From Doryteuthis pealeii (lineage: Eukaryota; Mollusca; Cephalopoda; Myopsida; Loliginidae), in the NCBI GenBank assembly GCA_023376005.1, contig CM042150.1:73125578-73189577 (forward strand): a DNA stretch of 64,000 nucleotides. The letters run 5' to 3'. The position numbers and the translations under genes were made by a program. Numbering within the stretch: position 1 is the first letter of the stretch; each line of letters opens with the position of its first letter. This document shows, piece after piece, positions 1 through 11,045 of this stretch. Under the pieces are notes generated by a model. That model had not been told where the DNA came from and did no database searches. It saw only the letters and a program-made list of their open reading frames with translations.

Positions 1-227
1 TTTTAACTCCCATGCCTCTTCGGTAATATCTTTCAAAAATTGATTTTTACACTGCCCAGTTGCTTGTAATTATAATATTGATTCACATATTTTCTAGACT
101 TCTGTCATTTTAAGTTTTTTTATTGTTTCAAAAGTTGCTTGAAACAAATTCATTTTTCAGTCAATTTCTTCTGAAAGTAGTACAATATTTCCTAATCTTA
201 AGCATGTTATGTATTTGTAAAACTTAG

Positions 228-229
<2 letters not shown>

Positions 230-298
<69 letters not shown>
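230..298. repeat. (AT)n microsatellite, left arm
   Basis: About 34 uninterrupted AT dinucleotides. The mirror tract lies at 8517-8584. The short YIYIYI reading frames across it are artefacts. Confidence 0.98.
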
Positions 299-304
<6 letters not shown>

Positions 305-694
305 CACATATATATAGATGTACACACACAGAGGAACATTGATAAGTCGGCAGCCTTATTAAAGCCAACCTGAGGTGAAATAATTGGTTGCTTAGGGCCA
401 TATGGCCACCATGGGTCCCCCAGGTGCTTGCTTGATTGATTGAGTGTTTGGGGGAGGATTGTATGTATGTATGTATGCGCATGTTTGTGATTTTCTATAT
501 CAGCAAGTATACCTAGGTTGTCAAAAATAACAATGTATATGATAAAATTTAGATTTTATTCACAGTAAGTATTTGAATAGTCAAGCATTAACAACAGTTA
601 ATATAGTTTGTGTAATAAGGGAAGGCAATCAAATTCTTTTAGGGTCTCATCAACATGTCTACTGGCTGTCCTTGAACTTAATGATTGAAAAAAG

Positions 695-757
695 GATTTA
701 TTTTACACTAAACATTTTATTTTTTAAATATTTCACTGCATTTAATTCAGTGGGAAT
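695..757 (+). repeat. Direct repeat flanking the minisatellite, outer copy
   Basis: The segment from atttattttacac through gcatttaattcag to ggaatattaat is matched, with gaps, by 2086-2167 on the other side of the array. It is mirrored in the right arm at about 8058-8120. The array appears to have grown between two diverged copies of one short sequence. Confidence 0.6.
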
Positions 758-2025
758 ATTAATCCCATAGATGAAACATTATACAATGAATATTAATCCC
801 ATAGATGAAACATTATGCAATGAATATTAATCATATAGATGAAACATTATACAATGAATATTAATCCCATAGATGAAACATTATACAATGAATATTAATC
901 CCATAGATGAAACATTATACAATGAATATTAATCCCATAGATGAAACATTATACAATGAATATTAATCATATAGATGAAACATTATACAATGAATATTAA
1001 TCCCATAGATGAAACATTATACAATGAATATAATCCATAGATGAAACATTATACAATGAATATTAATCATATAGATGAAACATTATACAATGAATATTAA
1101 TCCCATAGATGAAACATTATATAATGAATATTAATCCCATAGATGAAACATTATACAATGAATATTAATCATATAGATGAAACATTATACAATGAATATT
1201 AATCCCATAGATGAAACATTATACAATGAATATTAATCATATAGATGAAAACATTATACAATGAATATTAATCATATAGATGAAACATTATACAATGAAT
1301 ATTAATCATATAGATGAAACATTATACAATGAATATTAATCCCATAGATGAAAGAGTATACAATGAATATTAATCATATAGATGAAACATTATACAATGA
1401 ATATAAATCCCATAGATGAAACATTATACAATGAATATTAATCCCATAGATGAAACATTATACAATGAATATTAATCCCATAGATGAAACATTATACAAT
1501 GAATATTAATCATATAGATGAAACATTATAGAATTAATATTAATCCCATAGATGAAAGAGTATTACAATGAATATTAATCATATAGATGAAACATTATAC
1601 AATGAATATTAAATCCCATAGATGAAACATTATACAATGAATATTAATCCATAGATGAAACATTATACAATGAATATTAATCATATAGATGAAACATTAT
1701 ACAATGAATATTAATCCCATAGATGAAACATTATACAATTAATCATTAATCCCATAGATTGAAACAATTATACAATGAATATTAATCATATAGATGAAAC
1801 ATTATACAATGAATATTAATCATATAGCAATATATAACCATTATACAATGAATATTAATCCCATAGATGAAAGAGTATACAATGAATATTAATTCATATA
1901 GATGAAACATTATACAATGAATTATTAATCCCATAGATGAAACATTATACAATGAATATTAATCCCATAGATGAAACATTATACAATGAATATTAAATCA
2001 TATAGATGAAACATTATACAATAAA
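748..2025. repeat. 34-bp minisatellite, left-arm array (about 37 units)
   Basis: Tandem repeats of a 34-bp unit with core cccatagatgaaacattata followed by caatgaatattaat. Two unit types intermix: one with cccatag and one with catatag. Rare private variants are visible: a unit ending atgcaatg (second unit), one with attatataatg, and three with gagtat in place of cattat (near 1355, 1556 and 1870). Many single-base indels occur. There is no sustained reading frame, so it is not coding. A mirror-image array lies at 6875-8058. Confidence 0.95.
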
Positions 2026-2085
2026 AGGATCAGATCATAATTCAGCTAATAAATGTATAAGTATATCAATGAATCCACAGAAACA

Positions 2086-2167
2086 TTTATTTTACACAAC
2101 ACTTATTTATTTTTTGATATAATTTCTTTTCCTGTCAATGCACTTAATTCAGAGTTGAAATATTAAT
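2086..2167 (+). repeat. Direct repeat flanking the minisatellite, inner copy
   Basis: Shares atttattttacaca, tttattttttgata, gcacttaattcag and gaaatattaat with 695-757. It is about 20 bases longer because of an insertion (ttttcctgtca) in the middle. It is mirrored in the right arm near 6735-6815. Confidence 0.6.
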
Positions 2168-2400
2168 TAAGTGGATTTACCCAATCCCTTTACATGAGCA
2201 GGATGTGACACAAGGTCAACTTTTAAGCTGAGTTTATACAGAATTCAGAGTTTTCTTTCTCTTAGACTGGTTGCCATACCAAGGTTAGAGAGCTCAGTCT
2301 GCCCTACTATTTACACATATTTGAAGGAAGAATAGAAGAATGCATACCTTTCCTAAGGGTATTAGTGCTGTATGAAATGCAAACAGCATTGACTGAACAT
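2168..2400 (-). repeat. tRNA-type SINE family B, truncated head, left arm
   Basis: Read on the minus strand, this matches the body of the better preserved copy at 17793-18070: the blocks around tgaccttgtgtcacat, agactggttgcc and cttaggaaaggtatgcat are shared. The tRNA-like 5' head is missing here; similarity stops soon after gcaaacagc. It is mirrored in the right arm at about 6540-6735. Confidence 0.75.
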
Positions 2401-3108
2401 TATACAGTAAAGATTTAACAATAAAGATAAAGCTACATGTCAGGCTACAGACTTATTGATTCACCCTTTTAAAACTATCAACTGTAATTAGTCAATATGA
2501 AATATTGTTGAAATGTCATTCATACACACATCGTTATAAGTTACATATTGGCAGAACTAAATCTATACAACAAGAAGACATGTGTGTCACCAACTCATAA
2601 GTTTCCCTTTAATAAAGCATTTAGGTATCTTTTAAATATTAAAAATTAACAATACAAAACCAATTTCTCCAGACACTTATGTTTGTATCTTTACTATATT
2701 TCCAAGATGTTCACTATTTAGAAAAATAAAAAGGTTAATATATTATAATCAGAGAATGTACTATATGAATTATATTTAAACACACAAGATTTCAAAGAGT
2801 AATAGCTATGAATGATAAACGGTCTAATATAAGGGAAGTAACTCATAGAATATTTACTACTACATTATTTTACCTTTTACCATTATCACGATCATTATAT
2901 TAATGGTATGATTGCTGGTAAAGTCATATTAAAAGTTTCTACTTTATAATTTTTTTAACATTTTCCTAAATAGCCAGAAATATATGTTTGGTAGTGCTAA
3001 TTACAGATTTGATATTTATAATATTCAAAATCTTTTTATTATTAATAAAGTGAAATTATATTGAATTCAATTTATTCAGTTATAAATGGGTTAATATGGG
3101 CATCTCAC

Positions 3109-3230
3109 ATGGTGTAATGGTTAGTGTGCAATACTAGCAAACAGTTTTTAGTGAGTTTGATTCTCATTAGGTGTCCCTTGTTTTTGACCTTGTGCCAAAT
3201 TAAGGTAAATTTAGTAAATTACAATAATTA
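3109..3230 (+). repeat. tRNA-derived SINE, short copy (B-related), left arm
   Basis: An A-box-like ggtgtaatgg at 3111-3120 is followed about 33 bases later by a B-box-like gagtttgattctc at 3153-3165, the usual split promoter of a tRNA-derived SINE. The body then jumps to ttttgaccttgtgcc, which resembles the 3' end of family B, so this is either an internally deleted B copy or a related subfamily. It is mirrored at about 5690-5797. Confidence 0.7.
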
Positions 3231-3529
3231 ATATGAAATATATAAATTTGATGTGAGATTCTTATTGGGAGATGGTCAACATTTTATCCCAAATTAACTT
3301 CTTTATTTTTTATTTGTTTAGTATATAAATATTAACATTGTTCCCATAATTTCTGATGGAATTATTTGCATATAGATCAACACTTCTGCCTAGAATCAGA
3401 GTATAGTATCTGTCCTGTAGAAATCCCACTATTATTCTAAAAACTTATAAAATATATCATTAAAAATTATGAAGCAAGAAAAATATAAAATCTAGAAATA
3501 ATAGATTTATGAAATTATTTAAAAAAAGA

Positions 3530-3558
3530 ACATTGTGTGTGTATGTGTGTGTGTGTGA

Positions 3559-3592
<34 letters not shown>
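3530..3592. repeat. (TG)n(AG)n compound microsatellite
   Basis: Interrupted TG dinucleotides run directly into about ten AG dinucleotides. The mirror tract at 5309-5371 reads CT then CA. Confidence 0.95.
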
Positions 3593-3679
3593 CATGTGTT
3601 GTGTATGTTTAAATAATTACTTGCAAACAAGTAATTATGTTACCATACAAATATAATTTCTCACTGAGTGATGAGACCA

Positions 3680-3937
3680 GGTTTCATGACAGCACTAATA
3701 CCCTTAGGAAAGGTATGCATCCTTCTATTCTTTCCTTCAAAGTTTTCCTTCTCCTAGACCAGTTACTCTATCAAGACTGGAAAGCCAATCTGTCCTATTA
3801 TTTTACCCATAGCTGGAAAGAGAAGAGTGAAGGCATACCTTTCCCAAAGGTATTAGTGTAAAGTGAAATTCAAACAGGCTTATCCAAGATTTGAACTCAA
3901 GCTTATGATTTCTTTACAATGATAGCTGTTACACCAT
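3680..3937 (-). repeat. tRNA-derived SINE family B, full copy, left arm
   Basis: On the minus strand the element opens with a tRNA-like head: A-box-like tggtgtaacagc (complement of 3925-3936) and B-box-like gagttcaaatctt (complement of 3886-3898). The family-B body with caaatctt, acctttgggaaaggtatgcc and agctatgggtaaaata follows. Further head-distal sequence at 3690-3730 repeats the acccttaggaaaggtatgcat block, suggesting a second partial copy in tandem. The 74-codon open frame that spans it is incidental. The copy is mirrored at 4963-5235. Confidence 0.75.
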
Positions 3938-3945
3938 ATGTGCAT

Positions 3946-3947
<2 letters not shown>

Positions 3948-3995
<48 letters not shown>
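3948..3995. repeat. (TA)n microsatellite next to the SINE B head, left arm
   Basis: About 23 TA units directly outside the tRNA-like head of the SINE at 3680-3937. The mirror tract lies at 4903-4953. Confidence 0.95.
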
Positions 3996-3998
<3 letters not shown>

Positions 3999-4430
3999 AT
4001 ATTGTTTTATATCCAAGTAATAGTTGGTTACAGAGATTTCTTAACATACTATAAGCACTAAAAACAGTACTATAAATATGAATATTATCAATTCAAATAA
4101 CAATAAACTTTGATATTAGTGTCACTGACATAGATTCAGTAAATATTACATGCATATTTTAGTCCTCACGGATTATTGTATTGCTATTCATTTTATCAGA
4201 TATTAAATCATATACAATTATTCAGTTCTAAAACATATGTCTCCAAGGAAGTGGTGAAAAGTTCTTAGCGCCAACCAAAAAGTGAAAAATCTAGAGCTAT
4301 AAACTGTACATGCTATTCTATATGTCTATTCAATAGTTCAGCACAATTTGCACATATTTATCAAGTTTCTTAATCTTTTAAAAAGAAAATCTCAATAAAA
4401 GATGAATAAAACAACAAAAAAATGGTTTCC

Positions 4431-4450
4431 TTCTTAGTTGGACTAAGAAC
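4431..4450. other. Apex of the giant palindrome
   Basis: The sequence ttcttagttggactaagaac folds on itself with a loop of about three bases. To its right, about 20 bases (ttttcatactaatttgtaga) have no partner in the left arm. This is the only clear asymmetry at the centre. Confidence 0.85.
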
Positions 4451-4900
4451 TTTTCATACTAATTTGTAGAAAACAATTTTTTTTGTTTTTATATCTTTTA
4501 TTGAGAATTTTTTTTTTAAAGATTAAAACTTTGCATAATATGTGGCAAATTGTGCTGAACTATTGAATAGACATACTAGAATAGCATGTACAGTTATAGC
4601 TCTTAGATTTTCCACTTTTGGTTGGCTAAGAAAACTTCTTCACCACTTCCTTGGAGACATATTTTCTAGAACTGAATAATGTGTATATGATTTAATATCT
4701 GATAAAATGAAATATCAATACAATAATCGTGAGGACTAAAATATGCATGTAATATTTACTGAATCTATGTCAGTGACACTAATATCAAAGTTTATTGTTA
4801 TTTTAATTGATAATTATTCATATTTATAGTACTGTTTTTAGTGCTTTATAGTATGTAAGAAATCTCTGTAACCAACTATTACTTGGATATAAAACAATAT

Positions 4901-4902
<2 letters not shown>

Positions 4903-4953
<51 letters not shown>
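4903..4953. repeat. (TA)n microsatellite, right arm
   Basis: Mirror of 3948-3995 within the palindrome. Confidence 0.95.
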
Positions 4954-4958
<5 letters not shown>

Positions 4959-4962
4959 GCAC

Positions 4963-5235
4963 ATATGGTGTAACAGCTATCATTGTAAAGAAATCATAAG
5001 CTTGAGTTCAAATCTTGGGATAAGCCTGTTTGAATTTCACTTTACACTAATACCTTTGGGAAAGTATGCCTCATTCTCTTTCTCTTTCCAGCTATGGGTA
5101 AAATAATAGGACAGATTGGCTTTCCAGTCTTGATAGAGTAACTGGTCTAGGAGAAGGAAAACTTTGAAGGAAGAATAGAAAGGATGCATACCTTTCCTAA
5201 GGGTATTAGTGCTGTCATGAAACCTGGTCTCATCA
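4963..5235 (+). repeat. tRNA-derived SINE family B, full copy, right arm
   Basis: Mirror of the copy at 3680-3937, here with the tRNA-like head on the plus strand: tggtgtaacagc at 4968-4979 and gagttcaaatctt shortly after. Small indels distinguish the two copies; for example a homopolymer change alters the open frame near 5060. Confidence 0.75.
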
Positions 5236-5311
5236 CTCAGTGAGAAATTATATTTGTATGGTAACATAATTACTTGTTTGCAAGTAATTATTTAAACATA
5301 CACAACACATG

Positions 5312-5342
<31 letters not shown>

Positions 5343-6874
5343 TCACACACACACACATACACACACAATGTTCTTTTTTTAAATAATTTCATAAATCTAT
5401 TATTTCTAGATTTTATATTTTTCTTGCTTCATAATTTTTTAATGATATATTTTATAAGTTTTTAGAATAATAGTGGGATTTCTACAGGACAGATACTATA
5501 CTCTGATTCTAGGCAGAAGTGTTGATCTATATGCAAATAATTCCATCAGAAATTATGGGAAACAATGTTAATATTTATATACTAAACAAATAAAAAATAA
5601 AGAAGTTAATTTGGGATAAAATGTTGACCATCTCCCAATAAGAATCTCACATCAAATTTATATATTTCATATTAATTTATTGTAATTTACTAAATTTACC
5701 TTAATTTGGCACAAGGTCAAAAACAAGGGACACCTAATGAGAATCAAACTCACTAAAAACTGTTTGCTAGTATTGCACACTAACCATTACACCATGTGGA
5801 GATGCCCATATTAAACCATTTATATACTGAATAAATTGAATTCAATATAATTTCACTTTATTAATAATAAAAAGATTTTGAATATTATAAATATCAAATC
5901 TGTAATTAGCACTACCAAACATATATTTCTGGCTATTTAGGAAAATGTTAAAAAATTATAAAGTAGAAACTTTTAATATGACTTTACCAGCAATCATACC
6001 ATTAATATAATGATCGTGATAATGGTAAAAGGTAAAAATGTAGTAGTAAATATTCTATGAGTTACTTCCCTTATATTAGACCGTTTATCATTCATAGCTA
6101 TTAACTTTGAAATCTTGTGTGTTTAAATATAATTCATATAGTACATTCTCTGATTATAATATATTAACCTTTTTATTTTTCTAAATAGTGAACATCTTGG
6201 AAATATAGTAAAGATACAAACATAAGTGTCTGGAGAAATTGTTTGTATTGTTAATTTTTAATATTTAAAAGATACCTAAATGCTTTATTAAAGGGAAACT
6301 TATGAGTTGGTGACACACATGTCTTCTTGTTGTATAGATTTAGTTCTGCCAATATGTAACTTATAACGATGTGTGTATGAATGACATTTCAACAATATTT
6401 CATATTGACTAATTACAGTTGATAGTTTTAAAAGGGTGAATCAATAAGTCTGTAGCCTGACATGTAGCTTTATCTTATTGTTAAATCTTTACTGTATAAT
6501 GTTCAGTCAATGCTGTTTGCATTTCATACAGCACTAATACCCTTAGGAAAGGTATGCATTCTTCTATTCTTCCTTCAAATATGTGTAAATAGTAGGGCAG
6601 ACTGAGCTCTCTAACCTTGGTATGGCAACCAGTCTAAGAGAAAGAAAACTCTGAATTCTGTTAAACTCAGCTTAAAAGTTGACCTTGTGTCACATCCTGC
6701 TCATGTAAAGGGATTGGGTAAATCCACTTAATTAATATTCAACTCTGAATTAAGTGCATTGACAGGAAAAGAAATTATATCAAAAAATAAATAAGTGTTG
6801 TGTAAAATAAATGTTTCTGTGGATTCATTGATATACTTATACATTTATTAGCTGAATTATGATCTGATCCTTTT

Positions 6875-8058
6875 ATTGTATAATGTTTCATCTATATGAT
6901 TAATATTCATTGTATAATGTTTCATCTATGGGATTAATATTCATTGTATAATGTTTCATCTATGGGATTAATATTCATTGTATAATGTTTCATCTATATG
7001 ATTAATATTCATTGTATACTCTTTCATCTATGGATTAATATTTCATTGATAATGTTAATCTATATGATTAATATTCATTGTATAATGTTTCATCTATGAT
7101 TAATATCATTGTATAATGTTTCATCTATGGGATTAATATTCATTGTATAATGTTTCAATCATATATGATTAATATTCATTGTATAATGTTCATCTATGGG
7201 ATTAATATTCATTGTATAATGTTTCATCTATGGGATTAATATTCATTGTATAATGTTTCATCTATATGATTAATATTCATTGTATACTCTTTCATCTATG
7301 GGATTAATATTCATTGTATAATGTTTCATCTATATGATTAATATTCATTGATATAATGTTTCATCTATGGGATTAATATTCATTGTTATAATGTTTCATC
7401 TTATGGATTATATTCATTGTATAATGTTTCATCTATGGGATTAATATTCATTGTATAATGTTTCATCTATATGATTAATATTCATTGTATACTCTTTCAT
7501 CTATGGGATTAATATTCATTGTATAATGTTTCATCTATATGATTAATATTCATTGTATAATGTTTCATCTATATGATTAATATTCATTGTATAATGTTTC
7601 ATCTATATGATTAATATTCATTGTATAATCATCTATGAATTAATATTCATTGTATAATGTTTCATCTATATGATTAATATTCATTGTATAATGTTTCATC
7701 TATGGATTAATATTCATTATATAATGTTTCATCTATGGGATTAATATTCATTGTTATAATGTTTCATCTATATGATTAATATTCATTGTATAATGTTTCA
7801 TCTATATGGGATTAATATTCATTGTATAATGTTTCATCTATGGGATTAATATTCATTGTATAATGTTTCATCTATGGGATTAATATTCATTGTATAATGT
7901 TTCATCTATGGGATTAATATTCATTGTATAATGTTTCATCTATGGATTAATATTCATTGTATAATGTTTCATCTATATGATTAATATTCATTGCATAATG
8001 TTTCATCTATGGGATTAATATTCATTGTATAATGTTTCATCTATGGGATTAATATTCC
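6875..8058. repeat. 34-bp minisatellite, right-arm array (about 35 units)
   Basis: Reverse-complement counterpart of the array at 748-2025, read here as ttcattgtataatgtttcat plus ctatgggattaata or ctatatgattaata. The private variants occur in the same relative order as in the left arm: gcataatg in the second unit from the outer end, then an attatataatg unit, then three atactc units (near 7485, 7279 and 7015). The array was therefore copied as a block rather than expanded twice. Unit number and spacing differ slightly between the arms. Confidence 0.95.
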
Positions 8059-8513
8059 CCACTGAATTAAATGCAGTGAAATATTTAAAAAATAAAATGT
8101 TTAGTGTAAAATAAATCCTTTTTTCATCATTAAGTTCAAGGACAGCCAGTAGACATGTTGATGAGACCCTAAAAGAATTTGATTGCCTTTCCCTTATTAC
8201 ACAAACTATATTAACTGTTGTTAATGCTTGACTATTCAAATACTTACTGTGAATAAAATCTAAATTTTTATCATATACATTGTTATTTTTGACAACCTAG
8301 GTATACTTGCTGATATAGAAAATCACAAACATGCGCATACATACATACATACAATCCTCCCCCCAAACACTCAATCAATCAAGCAAGCACCTGGGGGACC
8401 CATGGTGGCCATATGGCCCTAAGCAACCAATTATTTCACCTCAGGTTGGCTTTAATAAGGCTGCCGACTTATCAATGTTCCTCTGTGTGTGTACATCTAT
8501 ATATATGTGCATT

Positions 8514-8516
<3 letters not shown>

Positions 8517-8584
<68 letters not shown>
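8517..8584. repeat. (AT)n microsatellite, right arm
   Basis: Mirror of the tract at 230-298 within the large palindrome; its length is nearly the same. Confidence 0.98.
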
Positions 8585-8586
<2 letters not shown>

Positions 8587-8814
8587 TAAGTTTTACAAAT
8601 ACATAACATGCTTAGGAATTAGGAAATATTGTACTACTTTCAGAAGAAATTGACTGAAAAATGAATTTGTTTCAAGCAACTTTTGAAACAATAAAAAAAC
8701 TTAAAATGACAGAAGTCTAGAAAATATGTGAATCAATATTATAATTACAAGCAACTGGGCAGTGTAAAAATCAATTTTTGAAAGATATTACCGAAGAGGC
8801 ATGGGAGTTAAAAA

Positions 8815-9175
8815 TTCAATGTCAGAGGGTTTCTATCATAGGTAAGCAAAATCGTCAGATTTATTAAAGGAATAAAAAAATAAAACAATTTGAAATGGAA
8901 ACTTAGTCCTGTCTCCCTCAAATAAAATGTTGCCCGCATCTATTAATTAAATAATTATTTTGAATATTTTGTACATAAATTTTACACAAAATTATAGGTA
9001 TTTATTTATTTGTAAACTTTTTATAGTTAACTTCTTGTTAGAGAAAAAAAGGGCAAGAGTGAAAACACAATTTTTAAAATTGCTTGCTCAAATTTTGAGT
9101 GTATATAACACAGGGTTGTTTTTATTCTATGTATTAATGATTTTGACTATAAATTAAATACTCATTAATAAAGTA
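8815..9175. other. AT-rich sequence, nothing recognised
   Basis: The first sequence to the right of the visible palindrome. Whether the inverted repeat continues here cannot be judged, because its partner lies before the window start. A 65-codon open frame is not supported by anything else. Confidence 0.6.
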
Positions 9176-9177
9176 AG

Positions 9178-9426
9178 TAAAGTCGTTGGGGTGGCCTAAT
9201 GTTGGTATCAGCCAGACAGCAAGGGAGTCTATCCCCTTTTCACTAGCGCTAGACCAAGGAGATTATTTTAGTGTCTGAGGTGAGCACCACATCTACCATC
9301 AGCTCCTCACTTTACCACATAGTTCCCTGTGCTACTCATATGCTGTTATTGGCGAGGGCCGGTATTGAACCAGGAACCTTGTGATTCCTAGCCAAACGCT
9401 CTACCAACTGAGCTAAACCAGCCTTT
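9178..9426 (-). repeat. tRNA-derived SINE family A, near full length
   Basis: On the minus strand the element starts with a tRNA-like head: A-box tagctcagttggtag (complement of 9401-9415) and B-box ggttcaatacc (complement of 9361-9371). The body has atgagtagcacaggga, a stretch rich in ctccttggtctagcgctagtg, and a 3' part ending near ggccaccccaacgactt. Related copies lie at 16979-17205, 17608-17765, 32068-32160, 42116-42205 and 61537-61787. The head has no intact tRNA ends, so I call a SINE rather than a functional tRNA gene. Confidence 0.88.
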
Positions 9427-9429
9427 TAT

Positions 9430-10635
9430 AATAGACTTACACAATCATTAAGAATATTATGACGTAAGCTGTGATGTAGTTTTGGTTATAGATAGAAATA
9501 CACCCAATCTCCATTATTAATAGATTTTATCTGAGCTTTGTTTTCTAACAATTCAAATCATCTATTCTATTTATTTCTTACTTTTTACAATTGGCTGATA
9601 GACAAAGTTTTCTACAAATATCAAAGAAGATTGGCAATATATAGATGATTGAGATGGTTAAAATTTGCAGAATTTATTATAAATACAAATTCCCTTTTAT
9701 GAAGTAGAATTATCAAAGTTTTATTTAGAAACAAATGATAACTTAAAAAAAAAATTCAGTGTTATATCTTACCAATAATAAAAATGTGTACATTCACAAT
9801 GTGTTAATACTATTGTAAAAACTTTAAAAATACAGACTAAGAATATTTTAGCATAAAAGAGATGAGAGAAATATTACTGATGTAGCAAAAATAATTTTCT
9901 TTAAGGGCATGTACCTAAATGTAACTAAAATTTGTAAAATAAGATTGTTTAATTTTGCTACTGCATTGATATATTTTTTTAACCTATTTTATGTTAAAAT
10001 ATTCTTGTTCAGTTTTTAAAAAGGTTTTTATAATAATATGAACACATTTTACATTTATGCATTTTTCTAATCAGTCCTGTTTTTTTTTTTAACATAAAAA
10101 ATATATCTAAAAATTTATAAATTACATTTTGAAATACAATCTTTTACTGTTAATGGATGTAAAAAAAAAAAAAAGATTTAAAAGAAAACTTTTGTTGATT
10201 ATTAAATAATTTAATTAAAAATTTCATCTAAAAATAAATAATTTGAAAAATTTTCATTAAATTCATCAGTTCACAAAATGGCACTAATGGCATGAAAGCA
10301 TGAAGAAAAAATAAGTAAAAGAATCTGAAATTTGGCAAAAAGGTATTTTAACTCTTATTTTTTTTTTTTCAAAGCAATTTTCATGACTTGGTGTTATACA
10401 GAAAGTTACTCAGAATATGAAAATAAAGTTGTCAATTTGAGCAAAAAGTTAACTCAATAATATTAAAGATATTGCACTACATTGAGTGTCAACTATAAAA
10501 GATATAATCAACTTATATAAATTTCTGTTTGCTTCACAACTAAATTTAGTTTGATTTAACTAATTTCTCCATGGATTGTTTTTCACACAACAAACAATTT
10601 TATTGATGTTTATATAATAAAATATTTTTTTATAA
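9430..10635. other. AT-rich intergenic sequence, nothing recognised
   Basis: High A+T content, homopolymer runs (for example T at 10080 and A at 10162), stops in every frame, and no repeat I can match elsewhere in the window. Confidence 0.6.
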
Positions 10636-10639
10636 TTCT

Positions 10640-10714
10640 ACCTTGCTTACAAATATAAAATAAATCAAAAGTATTTTCATTTTTGACAAAATTTTACTCC
10701 AAACATATTTCCTG

Positions 10715-10753
<39 letters not shown>

Positions 10754-11045
10754 TAAAATTATATCATATCATTGATATTAATTAGTTGTAGCATTTATTT
10801 CAAATGTTATAATGGTGAATATTGAGATCCTGGAATTATTAAGGCATTATTCTAAACTGGAGCTGCTGAAGAAGCTGCTCACAGTATAGGGATGTAAAAG
10901 GAAATGAAACAATATATCTGACTTTACAAACAAAAAATGGTTTAAAGGTTTTAATGGTGATGACTTGTGCTTTGAAATAAAGCCTGGAATTGGATGGCAC
11001 CTAATTATCAATGATGATGTTTGAATGTGCAAGAATCATTAATAT
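10640..11045 (+). repeat. Dispersed repeat E, copy 1
   Basis: The stretch aatcaaaagtattttcat plus ttttactcca and, after a (TA)n tract at 10718-10752, the 240 bases from caaatgttataatgg to atcaatgatgatg match 40955-41350 with moderate divergence. Shared blocks include tattgagat, ggcattatt, gaaataaagc and attatcaatgatgatg. There is no coding potential. The family is not recognised. Confidence 0.7.

Larger units (their letters stand above)
1..8814. repeat. Giant palindrome (inverted duplication), about 4.4-kb arms
   Basis: Position 1 onward is the reverse complement of the sequence ending at 8814: the 5' ttttaactcccatgcc matches ggcatgggagttaaaa at 8799-8814. The match continues inward through every feature (TA array, minisatellite, SINE copies, TG/AG tract) to a centre at about 4440, where cttagt-tgg-actaag forms the apex. 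There is essentially no spacer. The right arm has about 20 extra bases next to the apex, and the left arm is about 65 bases longer overall, mainly through about two extra minisatellite units. Other differences are mostly single-base indels in homopolymers and short repeats. The left end lies outside the window, so the true length is unknown. It could be a recent genomic inverted duplication or a long-read fold-back assembly artefact; the sequence alone cannot decide. Confidence 0.97.

Noticed and set aside
157..482. ORFs of repeated YI across a TA tract
   Set aside because: Any long AT repeat is open in some frames; no composition or signal supports translation.
748..2025. CRISPR-like array
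   Set aside because: Units are contiguous 34-bp tandem repeats without unique spacers, in eukaryotic DNA.
3637..3861. Identical 74-76-codon ORFs in both palindrome arms (with 5037-5267)
   Set aside because: They are the two mirror copies of SINE B and its neighbour. The duplication explains the identity, not protein constraint.
9350..9426. Possible functional tRNA gene on the minus strand
   Set aside because: A and B boxes are present, but the tRNA ends do not pair and the sequence continues as a SINE shared with five other loci.
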